DNA of 64,000 nt, taken from contig JAXDKS010000043.1 in NCBI GenBank assembly GCA_034666985.1, positions 216,310-280,309 on the forward strand. The letters are read 5' to 3'. This stretch comes from DATARR01 sp034666985 (GTDB lineage Bacteria > Acidobacteriota > Thermoanaerobaculia > Multivoradales > UBA5704). A program made the position numbers and the translations under genes. Shown in pieces: positions 6,801 through 15,115 of this stretch; the first letter of the stretch is position 1, and the number at the start of each line of letters is the position of its first letter. The notes under the pieces are model-generated. The model ran no database searches. It saw only the letters and a list, made by a program, of their open reading frames with translations, and was not told the DNA's origin.

Positions 6801-8195
6801 TCACCTCATGAACCCCAGATCCGGCGACGCGAACCGCCCGAGATTGGGCAGCACGAGGGGCAGGTCGCTGTTGGCCACGCCGAACCAGCGGGCGAGGGTC
6901 GCGGAGTATTCGTCCACGGAGGTGGTGGGGATCCAGCGGCCGTCGCCGGCGTCGTTCGGGCCGCCCACGGCGAGCGTGGGGAGTTGGCCGTAGAGGCGGC
7001 CGCCATTCACGGCTCCTCCGAGCACGAAGTGGTGGCTGCCCCAGCCGTGGTCGGAGCCGTCGCCGTTGGAGACCAGGGTGCGGCCGAAGTCGGAGGCGGT
7101 GAAGGTGGTCACCGTGTCGGCGACGTTCAGCTCGGCCATGGCGGCGTTGAAGGCGACGAGGGCGCCGTCGAGCTCGGTGAGCAGGTCGGCGTGGGTGCCG
7201 TCGAGCGCGGTCGTCCCCACCTGTCCGCCGTGCGTGTCGTAGCCCTGGCCGGAGCAGAAGAAAACCTGCCGGCGCAGCCCCAGCGTCTCGCGCACGGAGA
7301 CGAGCTGCGCGATCATCTTGAGCTGCTGTCCGAGGTCGGTGTCCGGGAACGTGGTGGTGATCGGCGGCCCTCCGGCCAGCGCGCCGGAGAGCAGCTCCTG
7401 ATTGTCGAGCGCGCGCTTGAAGATGCCGCTGTAGCCGCGCTCGTAAAGGTTTCCATAGGTCCGCGCCAGCAGGCTGCGGATGGCGTTCGAGGCGGCGTCG
7501 GGGCCCTGGTCCGCGGCGACGTAGGAGGTGAGGCCCACCGGCCCCTCGGGCGATACCTGATATTGCGTGACGACGTTGCCGACCTGGAAGGTGTTGGTGC
7601 CGGCGACCGAAATGGACATCGAGATGCGGGCGTTCTCGTTGAGCGAGTGCAGCAGGTCCGCCGCGCGGCCTCCCCAGCCGGTGCGCGCCGGCTGATCGGG
7701 CAGCGAGGTCTGCCAGTGCACGGTCTGATCGCTGTGCGAGAAGAGCTGCGGCGGCACCGCCACGCTGTGATTCAAATATTCCGCGCGGGTGAGGGGCGCC
7801 ACCAGCGGCCCCACGTTGCCGACCAGCGCGGCCTTGCCCCCGTTGAACAGTCCCTGCACGCCCTTGAGGCTCGGATGGAGGCCCCACTGCCGCGCGTCGC
7901 CCGGCGGGGTGCTGAGCGGATGCAGGGCCAGCAGCGAGCTCTGCGGCAGCGCCAGGCCGTCGCGCACCGCGGCGTATTGCGCGTAGTCGCCGGCGAGGGC
8001 CGGCACGATGACGTTGTTGCCGTCGTTGCCGCCGTAGAGGAAGACGCAGACGAGGCTTTTATAATCGACGAGCGGCGCCGCGGCGGCGATGCGCTGCAGA
8101 TCGAAGATGGTGTTGCCCATTGCGGTCATGCCGACCGCGGCACAGGCGGAACGGCGGAGGAATTGACGGCGCGTCGTACCATGGATCTCAGTCAT
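6801..8195 (-). CDS. DUF1501 protein with Tat signal
   Basis: A 464-aa exported DUF1501 (PF07394) protein of the alkaline-phosphatase/sulfatase-like superfamily. It begins with a twin-arginine signal (TTRRQFLRRSACAAVGMT), then LVCVFLYGGNDGNNVIVP, a hallmark of the family; further conserved parts are SGQGYDTHGGQ, TASDFGRTL and DHGWGSHHFVLGGAV. It is translationally coupled to the upstream DUF1800 gene: its AGGAGG ribosome site overlaps that gene's stop codon. DUF1800/DUF1501 pairs are common in Acidobacteria, Planctomycetes and Proteobacteria and are thought to act together outside the cytoplasm, but the reaction is unknown. Confidence 0.92.
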   Translation of the reverse strand: MTEIHGTTRRQFLRRSACAAVGMTAMGNTIFDLQRIAAAAPLVDYKSLVCVFLYGGNDGNNVIVPALAGDYAQYAAVRDGLALPQSSLLALHPLSTPPGDARQWGLHPSLKGVQGLFNGGKAALVGNVGPLVAPLTRAEYLNHSVAVPPQLFSHSDQTVHWQTSLPDQPARTGWGGRAADLLHSLNENARISMSISVAGTNTFQVGNVVTQYQVSPEGPVGLTSYVAADQGPDAASNAIRSLLARTYGNLYERGYSGIFKRALDNQELLSGALAGGPPITTTFPDTDLGQQLKMIAQLVSVRETLGLRRQVFFCSGQGYDTHGGQVGTTALDGTHADLLTELDGALVAFNAAMAELNVADTVTTFTASDFGRTLVSNGDGSDHGWGSHHFVLGGAVNGGRLYGQLPTLAVGGPNDAGDGRWIPTTSVDEYSATLARWFGVANSDLPLVLPNLGRFASPDLGFMR

Positions 8196-8205
8196 CTTCC
8201 ACCTC

Positions 8206-10584
8206 CTACTTCTGCACCACGGATTCGGGGGTCAGGCTCGCGAGCCACAGGAGCGTGAGCACGCGTTGATCGCCTGCACGAGGGAAATCAGGATCGGCGA
8301 GGGCGTTGCGCAGAGTGGTGCGCGTGGAGTCGGACATCGCGCCGGCGAAGAGCATCTGGTCGACGCGGTCGAGGAGGGCTTCGTCGGTCGGTGCCTGCGG
8401 CGGCTGGAACGCCGCCAGGTTGAACGTGTATGGTCCCGTCCGTCCCGGACTGCCGAGCAGTGAGCGATAGAGGTTGGCGGCACCGACGACCGTGGTCTCG
8501 GTGGCGATCTGGAGCTCCGGCGAGACGAGGCCCGCCTGCGCGATCTCCCCGGGCAGCGCGTAGCTGGGCTCGAAGAAGTTGAACACCGTGGGCGCGCGCA
8601 GCGGGGTCTCGCTGGTGCTCTGGCCCTGCCGGTCGAGCTGCACGAGGAAACGCCACCGCCCATTGCGCGGCTTGGCGTCGAGGGTGCGCATCAGCCCCGT
8701 GAGACGCACGACCGGCTCGCGCAGGTGCCCTTCGTCCGGCCGCGCCGCGAGCGTCGCCGACCGCGCCTCATAGTCGAGGAGGATGGCGCGCAGCACCGCT
8801 TTCATATCGCCTCGTGTTCCCGTCCCGTTATTGGCGAATGCCTGCCCGCAGCGGTAGACGTAGGCCGGGCTGGGATTGCCGGTCACCAGCCTTTGGATCA
8901 TGAAGCGGCAGAAGAAAGGCCCGGCGTTGGGATGATTGAAGATCACGTCGAGCGCCTGCTCGAGATCCGCCTGCGCGCTCTGCCCCGCCCGCAGGACGTT
9001 GCCGTCGAGCAGCCGCTTCTCGTCGGTGGCGTGATAGGCCGCCCAGGACTCCATGGGGATGCGGTAGTTGCGCTGCGGGCGGAGGAAGCGCTTGGGATCG
9101 CGCTGGTTCTGACCGCCGTACGTCCAGCCGGTGAAGGCCCGCGCGAAAGCCTTCACCACCTCCTGGTCATAGGTCGGGATCGGCTGATTGTCGGCGTCCA
9201 GGCGCAGCGTGCCGTCGGGGTGGAGCTCGTAGAGGCCGATGGAGAACAGTTGCAGGATCTCGCGAGCGTAGTTCTCGTTGGGGTTGAGCCCCTGGTCGGG
9301 GATCGATTTGCTGCTCCCCGCCATGTTGAGGTAGACGCCCATCACGGGGCTGAGCGTCACCGCCTCGAGCAGCTCGCGGAAATTGCCGAAGGCGTGCTGC
9401 CCCAGCAGGTCGAGGTACGCCGCCATGCCGTCCGGGCCCTTGCGCACGTCAGCGTCGCGATCCGAGATGACGAAAAGCTCGGAGAGCGCGAAGACGACCC
9501 GCTGGCGAAGCTGGTCGGGTCCCTGGACGGCCTGGCTGGCGAAAGACTCCCGCACCAGCGCGGGCGAAGGATCTTCGCCCGCAGCCAGTTGGCCCACCAA
9601 CTGATCGTAGGTCGTGAGATGGGAGGCCGCGGGCATCGCGAGCTGCTCGTCGAGAAAGCGCGCGAAACCCTTCTGCTGGAGGACCTCGACCTCGCCGGGC
9701 CGCGGCCCGTAGGTCGCCTGGAACATGAAGCGGGCGGCGTCGTCCTGGGTGGGAATTCCCCCTGGCAGGGATGGCGGCGGGGGCGGCGGCGTGAAGGTCT
9801 GGCTGCCGTTCGTCTGGCGGAAGAAGCCTTTGATCTCCCCCGCCGGATAGGCCGCCGTGTGGAGGTTGAGATAGAGCTCGCCACCGCGCATCCCCGCGAG
9901 GATCTTCGCCGTATCGAAGGTGCCGACCGGCTGGATGCGCCAGACCCGCGAGCCGTCGGCCTGCGGTGGTGTGGTGTCGAGGTCGAAGAGGATGGTGCCG
10001 TCGCCGGCGTGGATGTGCTCGCTGGTGATGGGGCCGGTGAGGCTGGAGAAGGAGAAGCGCAGCACCGCGGCCTTCTGGTCCTGCGTCAGGGTCAGGGTCG
10101 CGGAGCCGGAGCCGGAGCTCGTGGCGGCGCCCTGCGGGGTGAGCGAGGCGAGGAAGAGAGTGCCTCCCGTCTCGGAGGGCGGAGGCGGCGGCCCGCTGAC
10201 GGTGAAGATCCCGGAGGTGACGTTGCTCGCCTTGAGACCCTTCTTGTAGGCGAAGGCCTTGAGCGTCGTCTTGCCGAGGGCGGTGAGCTGGATCGGGCCG
10301 TGGTAGACGGGGCTCTTCTGGCGCGACGGGCTGGAGCCGTTGGTCGTGTAGTAGATCGTCGCGCCGGCCGTGGCGGTGGAGAGGGTGATCGCGAGCGGCG
10401 CCGGATAGGCCCCGGGTGGCGGGGAGAAGACCGGGGCCGCGACCGCCGGCGCCTTGGCCGCCTCCACCGTGACTTCCAGGGGGCCGTTCCGCGGCTGGGC
10501 GTCCTGCGCCAGCACCGGCATCGCCAACCAGAGCAGACTCAAAAGCATTGCTCCGCCTCGCGGTATCCTCGTCATACGCCTCAT
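8206..10584 (-). CDS. DUF1800 protein with chitobiase-like and CHRD domains
   Basis: A 792-aa secreted protein. Signal peptide (residues about 1-26); a chitobiase C-terminal-like beta domain at about 50-130 (GATIYYTTNGSSPS... TLKAFAYKKGLKAS); a CHRD domain at about 140-257 (SEHIHAGDGTILFDL, YLNLHTAAYPAGEIKG); a Pro-rich linker; then DUF1800 (PF08811) at about 275-790 with ARFMFQATYGPR, LNPNENYAREILQLFSIGL and RRFxxQxLVTGNPSP-like motifs. The ATG at 10584 was chosen because GGAGG lies six bases upstream and the signal peptide follows; in-frame sequence further upstream has no coding character. It is the first gene of the operon with the DUF1501 gene. Confidence 0.9.
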   Translation of the reverse strand: MRRMTRIPRGGAMLLSLLWLAMPVLAQDAQPRNGPLEVTVEAAKAPAVAAPVFSPPPGAYPAPLAITLSTATAGATIYYTTNGSSPSRQKSPVYHGPIQLTALGKTTLKAFAYKKGLKASNVTSGIFTVSGPPPPPSETGGTLFLASLTPQGAATSSGSGSATLTLTQDQKAAVLRFSFSSLTGPITSEHIHAGDGTILFDLDTTPPQADGSRVWRIQPVGTFDTAKILAGMRGGELYLNLHTAAYPAGEIKGFFRQTNGSQTFTPPPPPPSLPGGIPTQDDAARFMFQATYGPRPGEVEVLQQKGFARFLDEQLAMPAASHLTTYDQLVGQLAAGEDPSPALVRESFASQAVQGPDQLRQRVVFALSELFVISDRDADVRKGPDGMAAYLDLLGQHAFGNFRELLEAVTLSPVMGVYLNMAGSSKSIPDQGLNPNENYAREILQLFSIGLYELHPDGTLRLDADNQPIPTYDQEVVKAFARAFTGWTYGGQNQRDPKRFLRPQRNYRIPMESWAAYHATDEKRLLDGNVLRAGQSAQADLEQALDVIFNHPNAGPFFCRFMIQRLVTGNPSPAYVYRCGQAFANNGTGTRGDMKAVLRAILLDYEARSATLAARPDEGHLREPVVRLTGLMRTLDAKPRNGRWRFLVQLDRQGQSTSETPLRAPTVFNFFEPSYALPGEIAQAGLVSPELQIATETTVVGAANLYRSLLGSPGRTGPYTFNLAAFQPPQAPTDEALLDRVDQMLFAGAMSDSTRTTLRNALADPDFPRAGDQRVLTLLWLASLTPESVVQK

Positions 10585-10792
10585 CGTGCGCCTCCGATCT
10601 TGCTGCACCGATCCGGGTGCTGCTGGGGAGTGTAACCCCCGGACCGGCGGTTTCCTGCGGGGGAAGATCAAGATGTTTGGATTCGTGCATGGGCGCAACA
10701 GCTCGCAGTGTGACGCGGGGTCTATACAGGATGCCAGGGACCCGGGCACCAAAGCATGGTATTCTCATCATCGCTACCGAAGGGAGTAACCC

Positions 10793-11050
10793 ATGGCTCT
10801 GCGCAAGACCGCGATCGCCCTCTCTGATGACCTCCTTTCAGCCGTTGATCGCGCGGCAGAATCGCGCGGCGAGTCGAGGAACCGGTTCGTGACTCGCGTG
10901 CTCCAGGAAGCGGTCCATGCCCGCCGCGATGCCGAGGTCACGAAGCGCCTGAACGAGCTCTTCGCCGACGTCGAGCTCGCCCAGGAACAGACTCGCGAGG
11001 CGGGCGACCTGGATGCGGTCGGAACCGACTGGAACGCCGAGCGTTGGTGA
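10793..11050 (+). CDS. Ribbon-helix-helix antitoxin
   Basis: An 85-aa CopG/MetJ-like RHH protein: a basic beta strand (RKTAIALSDDLLSAVDRAA) and two helices (GESRNRFVTRVLQEAVHARR), then an acidic C-terminal tail that would wrap the toxin. The ATG is preceded by GAAGGGAG. Its stop codon overlaps the start of the MazF-family gene by four bases (GTGA), the usual arrangement of an antitoxin-first TA operon. It probably autorepresses the operon together with the toxin (family knowledge). Confidence 0.85.
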   Translation: MALRKTAIALSDDLLSAVDRAAESRGESRNRFVTRVLQEAVHARRDAEVTKRLNELFADVELAQEQTREAGDLDAVGTDWNAERW

Positions 11051-11412
11051 TCCGCCAAGGCGAAGTCTACTGGCTGCACTTCGGCGCCCCTGAAGGCTCG
11101 GAGCCAGCAGGACGCCGGCCTGCCTTGGTGGTTCAGCACGATCGCTTCAACCGGAGTGCGATCTCCACCACAGTGGTCGCAGCGGTGACGTCCAACCTGC
11201 GGCTGGCGGCCATGCCGGGGAATGTCCGTCTCCGCCGCGGTGAGGCCGGACTCATGCTTCCCAGCGTAGTCAACGTCTCTCAGCTTCGCACCATCGATCG
11301 GAGTCGACTCGGCGAACGGATCGGGATTCTCGGGCCTGCGCGATTGCTCGAAGTGCTCCAGGGGCTCGCACTGCTGTTCGGAACCGACGATGTGGTCGAA
11401 TCGGGGATCTGA
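11047..11412 (+). CDS. MazF/PemK-family mRNA interferase toxin
   Basis: A 121-aa type II toxin of the PemK/MazF family (PF02452), a sequence-specific endoribonuclease. It opens with IRQGEVYWLHFG, followed by GRRPALVVQHDRFNRSAIST and the VVAAVTSNLRLA strand, then LMLPSVVNVSQLRTIDRSRL, all family landmarks, including the Arg of GRRPALV and the Thr of AVTSN in the active-site groove. A GTG at 11047 is preferred because it gives the classic GTGA overlap with the antitoxin; a TTG one codon earlier is possible. A perfect palindrome GCTGGAGC/GCTCCAGC at 11431-11446 follows and could end transcription. Confidence 0.9.
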   Translation: MIRQGEVYWLHFGAPEGSEPAGRRPALVVQHDRFNRSAISTTVVAAVTSNLRLAAMPGNVRLRRGEAGLMLPSVVNVSQLRTIDRSRLGERIGILGPARLLEVLQGLALLFGTDDVVESGI

Positions 11413-12044
11413 GCGTTCTGTTCCGCCGGCGCTGGAGCGCTCCAGCCCGCTTCGAAGACGCAACAACCCGCAGGTCTGACACCAACGAAAGAGTGGGAGC
11501 CGCTTATCCTGAGATGTGAGCCGCATCCATCTCGCTCGGAGCCGCGAATGTCAGCCCGCGAGCCGCCAACTCTGGGAAGCAGGCAGCAGATCGCCAAATG
11601 CGAGTCGCTCGCCTCGTGATTTCAGCCGCGAACAATCCAGAGGTGGACGCGAGCTTCGTGGTTCGAGTCGATAAAAGCATATCAGGAGCCGCAACACGCG
11701 AGACGACAGCCGCGTCAATGGAGATTCTTGATGCTTAAATTCTTATCGCTGCCGCAAAATTGAAGACGCGCGCCGCGAATGTCGGAATCCAGGCAGCGTA
11801 GGTCCTCATCCACGCCGCTCACGAGCGTTGATTTGCGGCAGAATGATCCTGGCCAGCCCCTAAGATCCCTCGCTCACCGACCGGGAGATTGGATTTCGCG
11901 TCAACAAACGTCTAATATGCAGCACGGCCACGAGAGGTCGCGACAGCGAGAGGGCAGCGGGAAGCTCCCGCTTCGAGCTTCGCGGCAGCGACCAGGGAGT
12001 AGCAGGCTCCTCTTCACGAAGTCGCGGCGGCCAAGGAGGTTGGG
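11413..12044. other. Gene-free gap of 632 bp after mazF
   Basis: No reading frame here has coding character or a recognisable product. It contains the palindrome at 11431-11446 and the 21-bp phased array; weaker in-register NGCNGC cores (11918, 11981, 12023) suggest the array may once have filled the whole gap. Base composition is locally less GC-rich than the genes around it. The last bases AAGGAGG (from about 12033) are the ribosome site of the next gene. Confidence 0.7.
11456..11875. repeat. 21-bp phased array: AGCCGC-type core with variable 15-bp spacers
   Basis: Exact AGCCGC hexamers begin at 11498, 11519, 11540, 11561, 11624, 11687 and 11708; every interval is a multiple of 21 (21, 21, 21, 63, 63, 21). 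The missing registers hold one- or two-mismatch cores (GGCAGC 11582, AGTCGC 11603, GGACGC 11645, AGTCGA 11666, TGCCGC 11750, CGCCGC 11771, GGCAGC 11792, CGCCGC 11813, TGCGGC 11834, AGCCCC 11855), except 11729 (TGATGC). The intervening 15 bp differ from unit to unit apart from a frequent A two bases after the core. No AGCCGC lies out of register in the gap 11413-12044. Read on the minus strand it gives degenerate heptads ending in AA, but with stop codons. Confidence 0.75.
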
Positions 12045-12545
12045 ATGACGACGGACGCTTCGCTGTCCTCTATCTTGTCGAAGTTGGAGGCGCAGATCGC
12101 GGTCTCCCGGGAGCGCCAGGCCTCCCATGGCCAGCAGGAGATCCATCACCGGCAGCAGAGGGAGCTCTATACCGCCGAGCTCGAAAAGCTGGAGCGCAGC
12201 CTGGAGACCTTCCAGGCCGCGGCAGCGGCGGCACTGGAGCTGACGAGCGGGCCGAGCGCCTCGGCCAGCCTCGTCGAGGTGCCCGCCCCGGACCCGGACC
12301 CCGGCCGCAAGCCGCGGCTGAGCCGCATGGTGGAGCTGGTCATCGAGACCTGGCCTGCCGGCGAGCCTTTCGGCATCGCCGCGATCACCGATCAGGTCAA
12401 CCGGCGTTACCGCAACCGGCTGCGCAAGGCCGTGGAGCCGCGGATGGTCTCGGTGCACCTGCGGCGTCTGCTCGCCTCCGGCAGGCTCGCCGCCGTCCGG
12501 AGAGGCCGGCCCCACCACGAGGCTCTGTACTCCCGGCGGGAATGA
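12045..12545 (+). CDS. Coiled-coil plus winged-helix-like hypothetical protein
   Basis: A 166-aa protein with no signal peptide. Residues about 5-65 are a charged helical coiled coil (SKLEAQIAVSRERQ, ELYTAELEKLERSLE); an Ala/Pro-rich linker follows; residues about 95-166 look like a winged-helix DNA-binding domain (LSRMVELVIETWPAGEPFGI, then MVSVHLRRLLASGRLAAVRR), as in proteins that sense the need for a transposon-like or regulatory partner. The specific family is not recognised. ATG 12045 has a good AAGGAGG. It directly follows the phased array, which may be its control region (inference). Confidence 0.65.
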   Translation: MTTDASLSSILSKLEAQIAVSRERQASHGQQEIHHRQQRELYTAELEKLERSLETFQAAAAAALELTSGPSASASLVEVPAPDPDPGRKPRLSRMVELVIETWPAGEPFGIAAITDQVNRRYRNRLRKAVEPRMVSVHLRRLLASGRLAAVRRGRPHHEALYSRRE

Positions 12546-12676
12546 CCGGAAGGGCTCGGACCCACCTCTTCGCGACCTCCTCGGGATGGCTCCCGCGCTG
12601 TGAGGGATTCAGCCCTCCTCCTTCGTTCTCCCTCTGGAATCGCTTCACCCAACCACTTCCAGAAGGAGTCGAAGAC

Positions 12677-12886
12677 ATGCGCAAGAAGATGATGTTCCTG
12701 GCCCTGGCCCTCGGAATGGCGACCAGCGCCCTGATGGCAGGCAACAGTTCCGCGGGCACGCAGTGCGAGGTCGATTGCCGGACGCAATATGACCAGTGTC
12801 AGGTGATCTGCAGCAAGACGCCCTGTCTGGTGTCGTGCGAGTTCAACCTCAACAAGTGCCTCAACAACTGCGGCTCAGAGAAGTAA
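12677..12886 (+). CDS. Small secreted cysteine-rich protein
   Basis: A 69-aa hypothetical exported peptide: signal peptide MRKKMMFLALALGMATSALM with likely cleavage near AGNSSA, then a 42-residue mature part with eight Cys arranged in C-x3-C pairs (CEVDCRTQYDQC, CSKTPC, CEFNLNKC), suggesting a disulphide-rich helical hairpin. AAGGAG at 12663-12668 decides the ATG at 12677. The family is unknown; the same general style as the protein at 1838. The 130 bp between this gene and the previous one hold nothing recognisable. Confidence 0.7.
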   Translation: MRKKMMFLALALGMATSALMAGNSSAGTQCEVDCRTQYDQCQVICSKTPCLVSCEFNLNKCLNNCGSEK

Positions 12887-12940
12887 TGCCGGCCCGAGCC
12901 GGGTGGCCGGGCTCCCGGCCGCCCGCTCACCCACGCCGGC

Positions 12941-13615
12941 TCATCCGCGAATATCGGGGCTCAGGTATCTCTCGAGCCGGCCTTCCGGGTCGAGCTCCCC
13001 CGCCACACGCTCCACGGCTGCGCGGTCGAGCGGCACGAGGGGCGGGAGCTCCGCGATCACTTCGATTTCTCCGAAGGTCTCCACCGCCCGGCGGCTCTCG
13101 GCATCCGGCGGACCATTGAGCACCACGCCGGCCGGCTCCAGGCCGCGCGAGCGCATCGCCTCCAGGGTGAGCAGGGTGTGATTGAGGGTGTCCAGACGGG
13201 AGGGGGCCACCAGCAGGCAGGGCAGCGCCAAGTCCACCAGCAGGTCGCCGAAGAGGGGACCCGCGTCGCTCAGCGGCACGAGCAGGCCTCCGATCGTGTC
13301 CACGATCCACTGCCGGCCGTCCCGCGATCCGGTCTCGAAATCGAGGCGTAGACGGCGGGGATCGATCCGCCGGCTCTCCATCCGTGCCGCGACGTGGAGC
13401 GCCACGGGCTCCAGGAACAGGTACGACTCAGGCACGATCTCGCAGCAGTGCCCGGCGAGGCGCTCCACGATCTCCGCGTCCCGTCCCTCGACGGCGCCGG
13501 TCTCCACCGGCTTCCAGTAGACCAGGGGGAGCTCGCGGCCGTAACGGGCCAGCAGGACGGCGCTGACCACGGTCTTCCCCACCTCGGTGCCGGTGCCCAC
13601 GATAGCCAGGCTCAA
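12941..13615 (-). CDS. bioD: Dethiobiotin synthetase
   Basis: A 224-aa ATP-dependent dethiobiotin synthetase (EC 6.3.3.3), the penultimate biotin step, closing the ureido ring of DAPA. It has the P-loop GTGTEVGKT at residues 7-15, the catalytic Lys in YWKPVETG, and the IVDTIGGLLVPL strand typical of BioD. The gene appears to start with TTG at 13615, with AAGGAGG seven bases upstream. It is the last gene of an apparent operon with an SDR oxidoreductase and a DinB-like protein; no other bio gene lies in the window, which is odd for a biotin locus. Confidence 0.9.
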   Translation of the reverse strand: MSLAIVGTGTEVGKTVVSAVLLARYGRELPLVYWKPVETGAVEGRDAEIVERLAGHCCEIVPESYLFLEPVALHVAARMESRRIDPRRLRLDFETGSRDGRQWIVDTIGGLLVPLSDAGPLFGDLLVDLALPCLLVAPSRLDTLNHTLLTLEAMRSRGLEPAGVVLNGPPDAESRRAVETFGEIEVIAELPPLVPLDRAAVERVAGELDPEGRLERYLSPDIRG

Positions 13616-13643
13616 TTCGCTTCCTCCTTCTTCATACTTCCCT

Positions 13644-14453
13644 TCATACGCCCCTCTCGATCGCCCGGCGGGCGATGCGGTCCACGAGGCCGGGGGCGAC
13701 GAGCTTGAGCCACATGCCGACGCGGCCGCGGCCGGTCATCACCAGCTCGCGGCGGCGGCGAGCGGCGGCGTCCAGGATGAGCCGGGCGCAGGTCTCGACG
13801 CGCATCACTTCGCCTTCGCGCACCGGGCTGGTGCCCAGAGGCCGGCCGTCGCCGCCGAAGGCCCGCTCGCGGATGCCGGTGGCCACGAAGCCCGGATAGG
13901 CCATGGTGACGGTGACGCCCGAGCCCGCCAGCTCGATGCGCAGGGAGTCGAAGAATCCCGCCATGGCGTGCTTGCTCGCGGCGTAGCCGCTGCGGGTGGG
14001 CACGCCGGTCTTCCCCGTCAGGCTCGACACCCCCACGATCCGGCCGCGGGTGCGCTTGAGGTGCGGCAGCGCGTGCCAGGTGCAGTAGACGCTGCCGAGA
14101 TAGTTCACCTGCATCAACCGCTCGAAGATGGAGAGGTCCAGCACCTCGTCGAAACGGGCCCACATGCCGATGCCGGCGTTGTTGATCAAGCCGTCGACGC
14201 GGCCGAAGGCCTCGACGGCGCGAGCCATGAGGGCCGCGCAGTCCGCCTCGCGGGTGACGTCGGTGGGCACGGCTTCGGCCTGGCCGCCCAGGGCTCGGCA
14301 CTCCGCCGCCACCTGGCTCAGCTCGGCGCCGTCGCGCGCGGCGAGGACGAGCCGCGCCCCGGTGGCCGCGAGCTGGCGGGCCATCTCGCGGCCGATCCCC
14401 CGGGAGGCGCCGGTCAGGACGACGGCGGCGTCCCGGAACGACTCCACCGCCAC
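13644..14453 (-). CDS. Short-chain dehydrogenase/reductase
   Basis: A 269-aa classical SDR. Cofactor motif TGASRGIG near the N terminus, structural NNAG, catalytic Ser in GVSSLTG and the YAASK catalytic Tyr-Lys pair, followed by PGFVATGI. Arg after the Gly motif (LAARD) suggests an NADP preference. The C-terminal extension, with a basic amphipathic end (APGLVDRIARRAIERG), resembles the DltE/short-chain oxidoreductases acting on lipids or retinoid-like substrates, but the substrate is unknown. GTG start at 14453, four bases after the DinB-like gene's stop, so the two are cotranscribed. Confidence 0.88.
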   Translation of the reverse strand: MAVESFRDAAVVLTGASRGIGREMARQLAATGARLVLAARDGAELSQVAAECRALGGQAEAVPTDVTREADCAALMARAVEAFGRVDGLINNAGIGMWARFDEVLDLSIFERLMQVNYLGSVYCTWHALPHLKRTRGRIVGVSSLTGKTGVPTRSGYAASKHAMAGFFDSLRIELAGSGVTVTMAYPGFVATGIRERAFGGDGRPLGTSPVREGEVMRVETCARLILDAAARRRRELVMTGRGRVGMWLKLVAPGLVDRIARRAIERGV

Positions 14454-14457
14454 CTGG

Positions 14458-14988
14458 CTATCCCCACCCCTCGCGCTCGCGCAGGGAGGTGATGTGGGCC
14501 ACGTGGTGGCGGCCGTGCCAGGCGTAGAGGGCCAGCATCTGGTCGAGGGTGAGGAGCCCCTTCTCCGGATGCTGCAGGGTGCGGGCGAAGTCGGCGTCGT
14601 CCATGGCGCGCAGCAGGATCACCCAGCGCTGGTGCAGGGCGGTGAGCAGGGCGAGCGAGACCTCGGGCGCCGTGCGGCCGGTGTCGGGCAGGTCCGCCCA
14701 GAGGGCCTCGGCGTAGACCTTGACGGTGGGCGTCTCCTCGGTCAGGGCCAGCTTGAAGCGCACGTAGGCGTTGACGTGGCTGTCCGGAACGTGGTGGACC
14801 ACCTGCCGGAGGGTCCAGCCGCCGGGCCGGTAGGGGGTGTCGAGCTGCTCGGGGCTCAGGCCCTGGATGGCGGCGCGCAGCCGCTCGGGGGTCTCGGCGA
14901 TCTGGGCGATGAGCTCCAGCCGCCGCTCCTCGCCGAATGGGCCTTCCGCCTGCAACTGTCCGACGGGGTACCGCAGGTCTTCGGTCAT
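14458..14988 (-). CDS. YfiT-like DinB-family protein (putative thiol transferase/hydrolase)
   Basis: A 176-aa four-helix DinB_2 protein similar to B. subtilis YfiT/BstA-type metal-dependent enzymes. Diagnostic motifs: DTPYRPGGWTLRQVVHHVPD, SHVNAYVRFKLALTEE and YAWHGRHHVAH; the three His residues form the metal site (ordinarily Ni or Zn). Family members are bacillithiol/other thiol S-transferases or hydrolases of unknown substrate. ATG 14988 has GAGGAG upstream; the in-frame extension upstream overlaps the opposite gene's promoter and is rejected. First gene of the operon DinB-SDR-bioD. Confidence 0.85.
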   Translation of the reverse strand: MTEDLRYPVGQLQAEGPFGEERRLELIAQIAETPERLRAAIQGLSPEQLDTPYRPGGWTLRQVVHHVPDSHVNAYVRFKLALTEETPTVKVYAEALWADLPDTGRTAPEVSLALLTALHQRWVILLRAMDDADFARTLQHPEKGLLTLDQMLALYAWHGRHHVAHITSLREREGWG

Positions 14989-15065
14989 CGGTCTCTCCTC
15001 CACTCCTCCATGGTCCGGGGAGCATAGCAGCGCCGGCCCCTCAGCACACCGATTGACACAACGAT

Positions 15066-15081
15066 TGGCACAGCGCTTGCG
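15066..15081 (+). promoter_or_regulatory. Sigma54-type promoter
   Basis: TGGCACAGCGCTTGCG matches the sigma54 consensus TGGCACRNNNNTTGCW with correct spacing between the GG (-24) and GC (-12) elements. It sits 35 bp before the start codon of the small membrane protein at 15116. A near-identical site precedes the DUF4919 gene at 35370. Confidence 0.75.
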
Positions 15082-15115
15082 GTCTCTCCAGTCCCCAGAA
15101 GGGAGGAGGTTTGTC

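Noticed and set aside
8725..10635. A 636-codon plus-strand frame opposite the DUF1800 gene
   Set aside because: Antisense shadow of a strongly supported gene, without ribosome site or known motif.
10585..10752. Upstream extension of the DUF1800 gene
   Set aside because: No coding character, and GGAGG plus a signal peptide mark the start at 10584.
11280..11597. Minus-strand frames in the gap after mazF
   Set aside because: They overlap mazF antisense or are interrupted by stops at the fifth codon of the heptad; no ribosome site or known domain.
11659..11670. GGTTCGAGTC resembling a tRNA T-loop
   Set aside because: No acceptor, D-arm or anticodon stem around it; it is part of the 21-bp array region.
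11498..11875. CRISPR-like interpretation of the phased array
   Set aside because: The repeated core is 6 bp and spacers 15 bp, much shorter than CRISPR repeats, and no cas gene is near.
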